From Streptomyces sp. CB01580 (GTDB lineage Bacteria > Actinomycetota > Actinomycetes > Streptomycetales > Streptomycetaceae), in NCBI RefSeq assembly GCF_001905795.1, contig NZ_LIXJ01000022.1:1-64000 (forward strand): a DNA stretch of 64,000 nucleotides. Direction: 5' to 3'. A program made the position numbers and the translations under genes. A model generated the notes under the pieces. It was not told where the DNA came from. It made no database searches and worked only from the letters and a program-made list of their open reading frames with translations. Positions 43,881 through 52,503 of the stretch are shown piece by piece (positions within the stretch are counted from its first letter, which is position 1; every line of letters begins with the position of its first letter).

Positions 43881-45503
43881 TCAGAAGTCCATGTCACCGC
43901 CCGGCATGCCGCCCGGAGCGGCCGCGGCGGCCTTCTCCGGCTTGTCGGCGATGACGGCCTCGGTGGTGAGGAACAGCGCGGCGATGGACGCGGCGTTCTG
44001 CAGGGCGGAGCGCGTGACCTTCGCCGGGTCGAGGATGCCCTCGGCGATCATGTCGACGTACTCGCCGGTCGCGGCGTTCAGACCGTGGCCGACGGCCAGG
44101 TTGCGCACCTTCTCCACGACGACGCCGCCCTCGAGACCACCGTTGACGGCGATCTGCTTCAGCGGGGCCTCCAGGGCCAGCTTGACGGCGTTGGCGCCGG
44201 TCGCCTCGTCACCCGAGAGCTCCAGCTTCTCGAAGACGGCCGAGGCCTGGAGCAGAGCCACGCCACCACCGGCGACGATGCCCTCCTCGACGGCGGCCTT
44301 GGCGTTGCGCACCGCGTCCTCGATGCGGTGCTTGCGCTCCTTCAGCTCGACCTCGGTCGCGGCACCGGCCTTGATGACGGCCACGCCGCCGGCCAGCTTC
44401 GCCAGGCGCTCCTGGAGCTTCTCGCGGTCGTAGTCCGAGTCGGAGTTCTCGATCTCGGCACGGATCTGGTTGACGCGGCCCTGGACCTGGTCGCTGTCAC
44501 CGGCGCCGTCGACGATCGTCGTCTCGTCCTTGGTGATGACGACCTTGCGGGCGCGGCCGAGCAGGTCGAGACCGGCGTTCTCCAGCTTGAGGCCGACCTC
44601 CTCGGAGATGACCTGACCACCGGTGAGGATGGCGATGTCGCCGAGCATGGCCTTGCGGCGGTCGCCGAAGCCCGGGGCCTTGACGGCAACGGACTTGAAG
44701 GTGCCGCGGATCTTGTTGACGACCAGGGTCGACAGGGCCTCGCCCTCGACGTCCTCGGCGATGATCAGCAGCGGCTTGCCGGACTGCATGACCTTCTCCA
44801 GCAGCGGAAGGAGGTCCTTCACGTTGCTGACCTTGGAGTTGACGATGAGGATGTACGGGTCGTCGAGGGACGCCTCCATACGCTCCATGTCGGTGGCGAA
44901 GTACGCCGAGATGTAGCCCTTGTCGAAGCGCATACCCTCGGTGAGCTCCAGCTCCAGACCGAAGGTCTGGGACTCCTCGACGGTGATGACGCCTTCCTTG
45001 CCGACCTTGTCCATGGCCTCGGCGATGAGCTCACCGATCTGGGTGTCGGCGGCGGAGATGGAGGCCGTCGAAGCGATCTGCTCCTTGGTCTCCACATCCT
45101 TGGCCTGCTCCAGGAGAGCGGCGGAGACGGCCTCGACGGCCTTCTCGATACCCCGCTTGAGGGCCATCGGGTTGGCACCCGCGGCGACGTTGCGCAGACC
45201 CTCGCGGACGAGAGCCTGGGCGAGAACGGTGGCGGTGGTCGTACCGTCGCCGGCGACGTCGTCCGTCTTCTTGGCGACCTCCTTGACCAGCTCCGCACCG
45301 ATCTTCTCGTACGGGTCCTCCAGCTCGATCTCCTTGGCGATGGACACACCATCGTTGGTGATCGTGGGGGCGCCCCACTTCTTCTCAAGGACGACGTTGC
45401 GACCCTTGGGGCCAAGGGTGACCTTGACGGCGTCAGCGAGCTGGTTCATGCCGCGCTCGAGACCGCGCCGGGCCTCCTCGTCGAACGCGATGATCTTGGC
45501 CAT
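43881..45503 (-). CDS. groEL: Chaperonin GroEL (stand-alone copy)
   Basis: This 540-residue Hsp60 folds proteins in an ATP-driven double ring with GroES. The ATP-binding block GAGDGTTTATVLA-like sequence is visible as VAGDGTTTATVLAQ near residue 85, with the conserved Asp residues. The C-terminus ends GGMPGGDMDF, the shorter Gly/Met tail of actinobacteria. No groES is present, which marks it as the solitary copy (groEL2 of streptomycetes). Two CIRCE elements lie upstream for HrcA control. Confidence 0.97.
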   Translation of the reverse strand: MAKIIAFDEEARRGLERGMNQLADAVKVTLGPKGRNVVLEKKWGAPTITNDGVSIAKEIELEDPYEKIGAELVKEVAKKTDDVAGDGTTTATVLAQALVREGLRNVAAGANPMALKRGIEKAVEAVSAALLEQAKDVETKEQIASTASISAADTQIGELIAEAMDKVGKEGVITVEESQTFGLELELTEGMRFDKGYISAYFATDMERMEASLDDPYILIVNSKVSNVKDLLPLLEKVMQSGKPLLIIAEDVEGEALSTLVVNKIRGTFKSVAVKAPGFGDRRKAMLGDIAILTGGQVISEEVGLKLENAGLDLLGRARKVVITKDETTIVDGAGDSDQVQGRVNQIRAEIENSDSDYDREKLQERLAKLAGGVAVIKAGAATEVELKERKHRIEDAVRNAKAAVEEGIVAGGGVALLQASAVFEKLELSGDEATGANAVKLALEAPLKQIAVNGGLEGGVVVEKVRNLAVGHGLNAATGEYVDMIAEGILDPAKVTRSALQNAASIAALFLTTEAVIADKPEKAAAAAPGGMPGGDMDF

Positions 45504-45628
45504 GTGAAGTGGTCCTCCCGGACAGGGGTGGATTTTCTCCGGACCGAGTGGCGCCCGCGACGGACGGCCTGCGACCGGTGGTTCCTTGCCCCACCGGAGC
45601 TGCGGACCTCACCGGCCCGGCCCAAGTT

Positions 45629-45691
45629 CTGTCACTCTCACCCGGAGAGTGCTAACGCCAATGATTAGCACTCGACCCCCGGGAGTGCAAG
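45629..45691 (-). promoter_or_regulatory. Double CIRCE (HrcA) operator
   Basis: Two CIRCE-type elements (TTAGCACTC-N9-GAGTGCTAA) lie in tandem. The first is CTGTCACTC-N9-GAGTGCTAA (45629-45655), the second TTAGCACTC-N9-GAGTGCAAG (45665-45691). Each has one perfect and one degenerate arm, and the nine-base gap between elements equals the internal spacers, so four half-sites are evenly phased. HrcA is the known CIRCE repressor of groEL genes. Confidence 0.92.
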
Positions 45692-45801
45692 CGTCCCCCT
45701 CGGGATGTGGACAACCCCGGACGCCGGATCCAGGCGGAGGGCGGACACCCCGGAACCCGTACGGGCGCGTGGTCCCGGTCGGTCTCCCGCCGCGCCGGGC
45801 A

Positions 45802-45819
45802 CCCGGGAACGTTCCCGGG
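45802..45819. other. 18-bp perfect palindrome
   Basis: CCCGGGAACGTTCCCGGG lies between groEL and the cold-shock gene. It may be part of the csp 3' structure or a protein site. A related CCGGAAGGTTCCGG-type sequence follows at about 45830. Confidence 0.6.
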
Positions 45820-45846
45820 CGCTCGGGCTCCCGGAAGGTTCCGGGA

Positions 45847-45899
45847 ACGCACGCGGGGCCCGCCCCCGGGTGCTCCCCGGGTACGGGCCCTGCGTGCGT
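45847..45899 (-). terminator. Cold-shock gene terminator
   Basis: ACGCACGCGGGGCCCG (45847-45862) pairs with 45884-45899 with one G-U-type mismatch. The hairpin follows the csp stop by 33 bases. Confidence 0.75.
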
Positions 45900-45932
45900 G
45901 AGTGGTGTCGTTGGTGGCCGACCGCGCCGAAC

Positions 45933-46139
45933 TCAGCCGACGGCGAGCTTGACCATGTCCGCCTGCGGCCCCTTCTGGCCCTGCGAGATCTCGAACTCAA
46001 CTCGCTGACCCTCTTCGAGGGTGCGGTAGCCGTCCATCTGGATCGCGCTGTAGTGGACGAAAACATCCGCACCACCGTCGACCGCGATGAAGCCGTACCC
46101 CTTCTCCGCGTTGAACCACTTGACGGTGCCCTGAGCCAT
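45933..46139 (-). CDS. Cold-shock protein, CspA family
   Basis: This 68-residue single cold-shock domain has the RNA-binding motifs KGYGFI (RNP1) and VFVHYS (RNP2). It binds single-stranded RNA and DNA and acts as an RNA chaperone. The length is normal. The gene has a long upstream region, as many csp genes do. Confidence 0.97.
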   Translation of the reverse strand: MAQGTVKWFNAEKGYGFIAVDGGADVFVHYSAIQMDGYRTLEEGQRVEFEISQGQKGPQADMVKLAVG

Positions 46140-46629
46140 GCCTAACTCCCCTATTACTGGCCCTTGCGCAGGACCGCACTTCGCGGACCCGGGTCAGAAC
46201 TCACCCTCCGACAGGAGAGGGTGTGTGCGCCGGAACGCGTCGACCGCGGCTGAATGTATCTGCCCAACTGCCCTCTGCAACAGGTCAATCGGACGAGAAT
46301 TCTGGGCAGCATCGATCGCCCGGATCTGAAGAATTCACAAGATCCCGGGGCAAGTCGGGCCGGGCAAAGGTGACTTATGGCGCAGGAAGATCACACACTT
46401 TGGCCACTTCTTATCGTGACCGGGCGCATTCTCATTGGCGGGCGGCACGCGAAGCTGGGGGGACTTCCCCCACTCTACCCCGCTCAACCATGCAGAATTG
46501 CCCCCTCCGTTTTCTCTCGGAGAGGGCAATTCGGATAACTCGTGAAGCTGTCCCCGGCCGAAGACCGGCCAATGACCGACGACGGCGACCGAACGGTGAC
46601 CGACCGCGGTGCGGGGAGCCTTCGGACCG
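46140..46629. other. Long upstream region of the cold-shock gene
   Basis: This 490-bp stretch is less GC-rich than its surroundings and has no supported gene. It should contain the csp promoter and leader; TTGACC on the minus strand near 46293-46298 is a possible -35 without a clear -10. The left end of moaD is convergent with nothing here; no terminator was clear. Confidence 0.4.
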
Positions 46630-46908
46630 TCAGCAGCCGCCCGCCACGGCGGGGATGATCGAGATGCCGGCGCCGTCCGGGGTCGCCGTCCCCAGGCCGT
46701 CCTCGAAGCGCACGTCGTCGTCGTTCACATACACGTTCACGAAGCGGCGCAGCTTGCCCTGGTCGTCCAGGACGCGGGCGGCGATGCCGGGGTGGTTGCG
46801 CTCCAGGGACTCGATGACCTGGGAGAGGTTCTCGCCCTCTGCCGGGACCTCGGACCGGCCGCCCGTGTAGGTGCGGAGGATGGTGGGGATGCGGACCTTG
46901 ACGCTCAT
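46630..46908 (-). CDS. MoaD/CysO-like sulfur-carrier protein ending in Gly-Gly-Cys
   Basis: This 92-residue beta-grasp protein starts SVKVRIPTILRTYTGG and contains FVNVYVNDDDVRF, very like mycobacterial CysO. Such proteins carry sulfur as a C-terminal Gly-Gly thiocarboxylate after adenylation. CysO ends AVAGG; this protein ends AVAGGC, so one residue must be removed before it can be charged. QbsE and HcyS are known carriers that need such trimming by a JAMM peptidase. It is 33 bp after thrC and shares its riboswitch-controlled transcript. Confidence 0.9.
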   Translation of the reverse strand: MSVKVRIPTILRTYTGGRSEVPAEGENLSQVIESLERNHPGIAARVLDDQGKLRRFVNVYVNDDDVRFEDGLGTATPDGAGISIIPAVAGGC

Positions 46909-46941
46909 GATGGGTGTGCCTTTCTTCGGTCGCGGTGGGGA

Positions 46942-48276
46942 TCAGGCGGTGGCGAGGCCGGCGGCGCGGAACGCGTCCAGGCTCGGGCGGATCGTCGCGG
47001 TCGCCTGCGAGGTGGCGGCCACCGCGTCCAGGGTCTTGAGGCCGTCACCGGTGTTGAGGACGACGGTGGTCAGCGACGGGTCGAGCACCCCGTTCTCGAT
47101 CAGCTTCTTCGTCACGCCGACCGTCACCCCGCCCGCCGTCTCGGCGAAGATGCCCTCGGTGCGAGCCAGCAGCTTGATCGCGTCGACGATCCGCTCGTCG
47201 TCCACGTCCTCGACCGCGCCGCCGGTGCGCCGGGCGATGTCCAGGACGTACGGTCCGTCGGCCGGGTTGCCGATCGCCAGGGACTTGGCGATGGTGTCCG
47301 GCTTCTGGGGCCGCACGACGTCGAGACCGGCCTTGAACGCGGTGGAGACCGGGGAGCACCCCTCGGCCTGGGCGCCGAAGATCTTGTACGGCTTGTCCTC
47401 GACCAGCCCCAGCTCGATCAGCTCCTGGAGACCCTTGTCGATCTTCGTGAGCTGCGAGCCGGACGCGATCGGGATGACGATCTGGTCGGGCAGGCGCCAG
47501 CCGAGCTGCTCGCAGATCTCGTACGCCAGGGTCTTGGAGCCCTCGCCGTAGTACGGGCGCAGGTTGACGTTGACGAAGCCCCAGCCCTCCCCGAGCGGGT
47601 CGCCGATGAGCTCCGAGCAGAAGCGGTTGACGTCGTCGTAGTTGCCCTCGATGCCGACCAGTTCGCCGCCGTACACCGCGGCCATGACGACCTTGCCCTG
47701 CTCCAGGTCGTGCGGGATGAACACGCAGGAGCGGAATCCGGCGCGGGCGGCGGCGGCGCCCACCGCACCGGCGAGGTTGCCGGTCGAGGAGCAGGAGAGA
47801 GTGGTGAAACCGAAGGCGCGGGCGGCCTCGACGGCGATCGCGACGACGCGGTCCTTGAAGGAGTGCGTCGGGTTGCCGGAGTCGTCCTTGACGTACAGGC
47901 CACCGGTGACGCCCAGCTCGCGGGCGAGGTTGTCGGCCTTGACCAGCTTGGTGAAGCCGGGGTTGAGGTTGGGCTTCTCCGCGACGTCGGCGGGGACCGG
48001 CAGCAGCGGCGCGTACCGCCAGATGCTGTTCGGTCCGGCCTCGATGCGCTTCCTCAGCTCCTCCGGGGAGCCGCTCGGCAGGTCGTACGCCACTTCGAGC
48101 GGCCCGAAACAGGACGCGCAGGCGAAGATCGGGCCGAGTGCGAAACGCTCGCCGCATTCGCGGCAGGAGAGCGCCGCGGCGGGTCCGAGATCGAGGTCGG
48201 CGGGCGCGGTGCCGGCGGAGGAATCGTCGGCGGAAGAGGTGTTCGCTGGAGCGGTCGCAGCGGTCTGCACAGCCAT
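46942..48276 (-). CDS. thrC: Threonine synthase-family PLP enzyme with zinc ribbon
   Basis: This 444-residue fold-type II PLP enzyme matches threonine synthase, which converts O-phosphohomoserine to threonine. The PLP Lys lies in PTHSFKDRVV, the phosphate cup in SCSSTGNLAGAVGA. An N-terminal zinc ribbon (CRECGERFALGPIFACASC, about residues 38-56) is an extra domain. The gene is preceded by a SAM-I riboswitch and followed by a MoaD-like sulfur carrier. SAM control is unexpected for threonine synthesis and raises the possibility that the enzyme uses O-phosphohomoserine and a protein thiocarboxylate to form homocysteine. The start ATG follows the riboswitch by 20 bases. Confidence 0.9.
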   Translation of the reverse strand: MAVQTAATAPANTSSADDSSAGTAPADLDLGPAAALSCRECGERFALGPIFACASCFGPLEVAYDLPSGSPEELRKRIEAGPNSIWRYAPLLPVPADVAEKPNLNPGFTKLVKADNLARELGVTGGLYVKDDSGNPTHSFKDRVVAIAVEAARAFGFTTLSCSSTGNLAGAVGAAAARAGFRSCVFIPHDLEQGKVVMAAVYGGELVGIEGNYDDVNRFCSELIGDPLGEGWGFVNVNLRPYYGEGSKTLAYEICEQLGWRLPDQIVIPIASGSQLTKIDKGLQELIELGLVEDKPYKIFGAQAEGCSPVSTAFKAGLDVVRPQKPDTIAKSLAIGNPADGPYVLDIARRTGGAVEDVDDERIVDAIKLLARTEGIFAETAGGVTVGVTKKLIENGVLDPSLTTVVLNTGDGLKTLDAVAATSQATATIRPSLDAFRAAGLATA

Positions 48277-48296
48277 GATGGCGGAGGCCCTTTCTC

Positions 48297-48420
48297 CTCA
48301 TCTTCCTTGCGACGCGTTTCGTCGCAAGCCGGAATTGGCACCTTCCCCACCGTGACCTCTCGGTCGGCAGGAGGGTTGCCGGGACGTCAACGGGCCGTTC
48401 CCTCAGTCCCTCTGGATGAG
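48297..48420 (-). promoter_or_regulatory. SAM-I (S-box) riboswitch upstream of thrC
   Basis: On the minus strand the leader shows the SAM-I core in order: CTCATC (P1, 48415-48420), CCAGAGG, GGAACGGCCCGTTGAC, CCCGGCAACC, GGTGCCAATTCC and, after a 9-bp P4 hairpin (CTTGCGACG-aaacg-CGTCGCAAG, 48306-48328), GATGAG (48297-48302), which closes P1 with CTCATC. GATGAG is continuous with GGAG before thrC, so SAM-stabilised P1 would hide the purine-rich translation start region. This points to translational repression by SAM. Confidence 0.93.
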
Positions 48421-48575
48421 CGCTGTGGCACTGGAGCGATGCTCCAGGCGTTTGTCGGCGGACCGACCCCGGCATGCGACGGTCGTCCGCGTTGTTCAAG
48501 ACTGTAACCGAAGCACCGGACCGTTGAGATAGTCGTCCGAACCGCGAGATGGATCACATACAGGGAGTATCGACC

Positions 48576-49571
48576 GTGCTGGAAGAGGTCGAACGCTGGC
48601 TGACCAGGCGTTCCTGGTCGGCCGCCGACCGTCCGCTGGACCGCCTTCTGGCCGCCAAGGCGAAGGACCCGCGGCGCGGGAGCGTGAGCGTCGTCCTACC
48701 GGCGCTGAACGAGGAGGCGACGGTCGGCGGGATCGTCACGACGATCCGGCGCGAGCTCATGGAGAAGATCCGGCTGGTCGACGAACTCGTGGTGATCGAC
48801 TCCGGTTCCACGGACGCCACCGCGAAGGTGGCCCGGGAAGCCGGTGCCCGGGTGGTGCACCGGGACGACATACTCCCCCGCATACCCGCCGTGCCCGGCA
48901 AGGGAGAGGTGCTGTGGCGCTCGCTCCTGGTGACGCACGGTGACATCGTCTGCTTCGTCGACGCCGATCTGAGGGACTTCTCGGCGGACTTCGTCTCCGG
49001 CATCGTCGGCCCGCTGCTGACCGACCCGGAGGTCTGCCTCGTCAAGGCGATGTACGACCGACCATTCGACAACGGACCCGTCGGCCCGGCCGGCCCCGCC
49101 GAACCCGCCCCCGGCGGGGCCGCGGCCCAGGGGGGACGGGTCACGGAACTGGTGGCCCGGCCGCTGCTCAATCTGCACTGGCCGCGGTTGGCCGGATTCG
49201 TCCAGCCGCTGGGCGGCGAGTACGCGGCGCGCCGCTCCCTGCTCGAACAGCTCCCCTTCCCCGTCGGTTACGGGGTGGAGCTGGGCCTCCTCGTCGACGC
49301 GCTGCACACGGTGGGCCTGGACGCACTGGCGCAGGTCGACGTGGGCGTGCGCAGACACCGCCACCAGGACGGCCAGGCGCTCGGCCGGATGGCGGCGGCG
49401 ATCTACCGCACCGCCCAACTACGCTTGTCCAGGGGGCACTTGGTGCGCCCGGCGCTGACCCAGTTCGAGCGCGGCGAGTACGGCTTCGTACCGCGCACCC
49501 ATGCGGTGGACACCGAGGAGCGGCCCCCGATGCGCGAGATCGAGGAGTACGTCTCGCGCCGCGCAGCGTGA
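48576..49571 (+). CDS. gpgS: Glucosyl-3-phosphoglycerate synthase (GT81)
   Basis: This 331-residue GT-A glycosyltransferase adds glucose from a nucleotide sugar to 3-phosphoglycerate, the first step of glucosylglycerate and methylglucose polysaccharide synthesis. VVLPALNEEATVGGIV binds the nucleotide, DSGSTD and the DxD-type VDADLRD are the donor motifs, and PLGGEYAARRSLLEQLPFPVGYGVE is the acceptor block. A Gly/Pro/Ala loop (near residues 172-188) is an insertion. The GTG at 48576 has GGGAG eight bases upstream. The trehalose genes otsA and otsB follow. Confidence 0.88.
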   Translation: MLEEVERWLTRRSWSAADRPLDRLLAAKAKDPRRGSVSVVLPALNEEATVGGIVTTIRRELMEKIRLVDELVVIDSGSTDATAKVAREAGARVVHRDDILPRIPAVPGKGEVLWRSLLVTHGDIVCFVDADLRDFSADFVSGIVGPLLTDPEVCLVKAMYDRPFDNGPVGPAGPAEPAPGGAAAQGGRVTELVARPLLNLHWPRLAGFVQPLGGEYAARRSLLEQLPFPVGYGVELGLLVDALHTVGLDALAQVDVGVRRHRHQDGQALGRMAAAIYRTAQLRLSRGHLVRPALTQFERGEYGFVPRTHAVDTEERPPMREIEEYVSRRAA

Positions 49572-49748
49572 CGTGGGCGCGCACCGTACGACACCATCGC
49601 GGATCCACGGGACCGTCCATGGGGCGCCCGTGGACGCACGGGGAACCGTCGGGAACCGCGGGAGCCGTGCGCGCGCCACCCGGGTGCCGCCGAACGTTGT
49701 CCCGCTTCGCACGTTTGAGTGGTTCGTGATCGGGCTAGATTCCGCAAC

Positions 49749-51140
49749 ATGGTCTCCGAGCACGAAGCCCAGTCCGCCGAAGCCGGTGTTCTCGTCGCGT
49801 CGAACCGCGGCCCGGTGTCGTACACCCTGAGGACGGACGGAACGCTCGACGCGAAGCGCGGCGGGGGCGGGCTCGTCTCCGGGCTGAGCGCCGTCGAGGA
49901 CAAGCTCTGGGTGTGCGCCGCGCTCGGCGACGGGGATCGCGCGGCGGTCCGGCGAGGGGTCGGCGAGCCGGGCGTGCGGATGCTCGACATCGACCCGGCC
50001 GTCCACACGGACGCGTACAACGGCATCGCGAACTCGGTGCTCTGGTTCGTCCACCACATGCTGTACCAGACCCCGCTGGAGCCGGTCTTCGACCCGGAGT
50101 TCCGGCGGCAGTGGGCGTCGTTCGAGACGTACAACCGGGCCTTCGCCGAGGCGCTCGCCAAGGAGGCGGGCCGGGGCGCGGCGGTCCTGGTGCAGGACTA
50201 CCACCTGTCGCTGGTCCCCGGCATGCTCCGCGAACTCCGCCCCGACCTGCGGATCGGCCACTTCTCGCACACCCCGTGGGCGCCCGTCGACTACTTCCGG
50301 CTGCTCCCCGACGACATCGCGGAACAACTCCTGCGCGGCATCCTGGGCGCCGACCGGGCGTGCTTCCTCACCAGGCGCTGGGCCGACGCCTTCACCGCCT
50401 GCTGCACGGAGTTCCTGGGCGGCACGGGGCGGACCGGGATCGGGGTGCACGGGCTCGGCGCGGACGCCGACTTCCTGCGCCGACGCGCGCACGAGGCTGA
50501 CGTGGACGAGCGGATGGCCGCGCTGCGCGAGCAGATCGGCCCCGGACGGAGGACGATCGTGCGGGTGGACCGGACGGAGCTGTCCAAGAACATCGTGCGC
50601 GGCCTGCTCGCCTACCGCACGCTCCTCGACGAACGGCCCGAATGGCGCGAGCGCGTCGTCCACGTCGCCTTCGCCTACCCGTCGCGGCAGGACCTGGCCG
50701 TCTACCGCGACTACACCGCAGAGGTCCAGCAGGTCGCAGACGCGATCAACGAGGCGTACGGAACACCGGGCTGGACGCCGGTCGTGCTGCACGTCAAGGA
50801 CGACTTCGCGCGCTCGCTCGCCGCGTACCGGCTGGCCGACGTGGCTCTCGTCAACCCGATCCGCGACGGCATGAACCTGGTCGCCAAGGAGGTCCCGGTC
50901 GTCTCCGACCACGGCTGCGCGCTGGTGCTGTCGCGGGAGGCGGGGGCGTACGAGGAACTGGGCGACGACGCGGTCGTGGTGAACCCGTACGACGTGTCCG
51001 CCACGGCGCGCGCCCTGCACGAGGCGCTGACGATGGCGGACGGCGAACGCGCCGAGCGCACACGGCGGCTGGCCGCTGCGGCGGTCGCGCTGCCGCCGCA
51101 GCAGTGGTTCCTGGACCAGCTGGCCGCGCTGCGCGACTGA
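49749..51140 (+). CDS. otsA: Trehalose-6-phosphate synthase (GT20)
   Basis: This 463-residue retaining glycosyltransferase joins UDP- or GDP-glucose and glucose-6-phosphate. N-terminal VASNRGPVSY is the substrate loop. VQDYHLSLVPGMLR, GHFSHTPWAP and the donor-site NPIRDGMNLVAKE block are family signatures. The donor-binding RVDRTELSKNI retains the essential Arg and Lys. Its product is dephosphorylated by OtsB, encoded at 52504 in the opposite direction. Confidence 0.93.
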   Translation: MVSEHEAQSAEAGVLVASNRGPVSYTLRTDGTLDAKRGGGGLVSGLSAVEDKLWVCAALGDGDRAAVRRGVGEPGVRMLDIDPAVHTDAYNGIANSVLWFVHHMLYQTPLEPVFDPEFRRQWASFETYNRAFAEALAKEAGRGAAVLVQDYHLSLVPGMLRELRPDLRIGHFSHTPWAPVDYFRLLPDDIAEQLLRGILGADRACFLTRRWADAFTACCTEFLGGTGRTGIGVHGLGADADFLRRRAHEADVDERMAALREQIGPGRRTIVRVDRTELSKNIVRGLLAYRTLLDERPEWRERVVHVAFAYPSRQDLAVYRDYTAEVQQVADAINEAYGTPGWTPVVLHVKDDFARSLAAYRLADVALVNPIRDGMNLVAKEVPVVSDHGCALVLSREAGAYEELGDDAVVVNPYDVSATARALHEALTMADGERAERTRRLAAAAVALPPQQWFLDQLAALRD

Positions 51141-51314
51141 CGCCCCCGGCGGGGAGCGAAGCGGACGGCCCCGGACGACCGGCCGGGGCCGGGCACAGCC
51201 GAGGAAACCGTCGCGGACCGCCGGGACGAGCGCGCCGACAGGGGCGGCCCGGGGCGGGCGGAATCCGCGGATCCGGTGCGGGCGGAACCTGTGGATCCGG
51301 TGTTGACGCTCCCG

Positions 51315-52400
51315 TCAACGAGACGCGACCGTGCGCAGTTCCAGCTCGTGTCCCGCCTCACTCCGCAACAACTCCTCCAAGTGGTACAGCGTGGTGATGA
51401 GCGGGTCGTCGCGGTCGAGCACACGACCGGCAAGGCCGATCAACGAGTCGTCCTCGTGAGGCGTCGACCAGTCGAACAGCAGGCTGCACAGCGCTTCGCT
51501 GCTCTCGTCCCGATCGGCCACCATGCGCAGACCGAGCCATCTGCGCTCCACCCGGTGCCTCAGCAGCGAGGCAAAGGTCCGGATGCAGTGCCACGGATCG
51601 TCGGCACCCGTACCGGACGTCAGTCGCGCGACCAGATCCTCGTACAGCTCCGCTGTTCCCAGGCCCAGCGCGCGCGCACCCACGTACGCCCAGCGGTCCG
51701 ATCCCGTGCCGCCTCCGTAGGCCTCCCAGCGCGGGTTCCACAGCAGCCGGGTGAACGCGGCGCGCCCGGCGTCACCGTGCAGGGCGATGCCCAGGATCAG
51801 CCCACCGTTGCAATCCGTGGACGCGGCCCCCTCGCCCCATTCGACGAGCCTCTTCAGCCATGTCGGATCACCCGTCTTCGTCGCGAGGACCGGCAGGAAT
51901 TCGGGGAACAGGTGAGAACCGACGTGCCGTTCCAGAGCCTTTGCGATCTCGGCCCGCAGATCCCGGCACGGCAGGTGCGCCAACCCCAGACAGGCGGACC
52001 CCGACTCGTCGTAGCCGCCCTCGACGTACTCCCACAGCATCCGCTCGGCCGACTCGCACCCCAGGCAACCGAGAGCATGCAGCACACCGGCCGGCACACC
52101 GTCGCGCAACCTGCCCGCCCGGACACTCGCCTCCAGCAGCCTTTCGGCCACCCCGGCGTCTCCGTGCCGGGCGAAGACCGGAATCAGTTGCTCACGCGCT
52201 CCGGGATCGTCCAGGAACACCGGAAGCAGCGCCTCCGCGTCGGAGCGGGACCCGTGCCGCAGCACCACATCCACGGCCATCGACTCCCACATCCTGGTCA
52301 CCGTCGTCGGATCACCGGCGTACCTGTCGAGCAACCTCCGCGCCGCCCACGAAACCGCCACTGCGTCCCCCCGCCCCGCTGCCGCCTCTGTCCCTGCCAC
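51315..52400 (-). CDS. Alpha-helical repeat protein of unknown function
   Basis: This 361-residue, mostly helical protein has repeated Leu/Ala-rich units such as VFLDDPGAREQLIPVFARHGDAGVAERLLEA that resemble HEAT or TPR-like solenoids. No catalytic motif is apparent. It lies between otsA and otsB, which face each other, and may be a recent insertion into the trehalose cluster. I do not recognise the family. Confidence 0.65.
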   Translation of the reverse strand: MAGTEAAAGRGDAVAVSWAARRLLDRYAGDPTTVTRMWESMAVDVVLRHGSRSDAEALLPVFLDDPGAREQLIPVFARHGDAGVAERLLEASVRAGRLRDGVPAGVLHALGCLGCESAERMLWEYVEGGYDESGSACLGLAHLPCRDLRAEIAKALERHVGSHLFPEFLPVLATKTGDPTWLKRLVEWGEGAASTDCNGGLILGIALHGDAGRAAFTRLLWNPRWEAYGGGTGSDRWAYVGARALGLGTAELYEDLVARLTSGTGADDPWHCIRTFASLLRHRVERRWLGLRMVADRDESSEALCSLLFDWSTPHEDDSLIGLAGRVLDRDDPLITTLYHLEELLRSEAGHELELRTVASR

Positions 52401-52503
52401 TGCATCTGCCCTCTGGCTCGCCCCCTGGGTCGAGCCCTGGGCCGGCGTCCGCCCGGACGCCCGTCGGCGGCCGTGGCTTCCGGCGCCCCGAACCGTCGAC
52501 GGC

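Noticed and set aside
42255..45668. 1137-codon open frame on the plus strand
   Set aside because: It is out of frame with the hydrolase-like gene and then antisense to groEL, and its start is the 18-bp repeat.
45647..45673. Everted single CIRCE (GAGTGCTAA-N9-TTAGCACTC)
   Set aside because: This inverted-order reading is produced by the junction of two normal CIRCE elements; each has its own degenerate outer arm.
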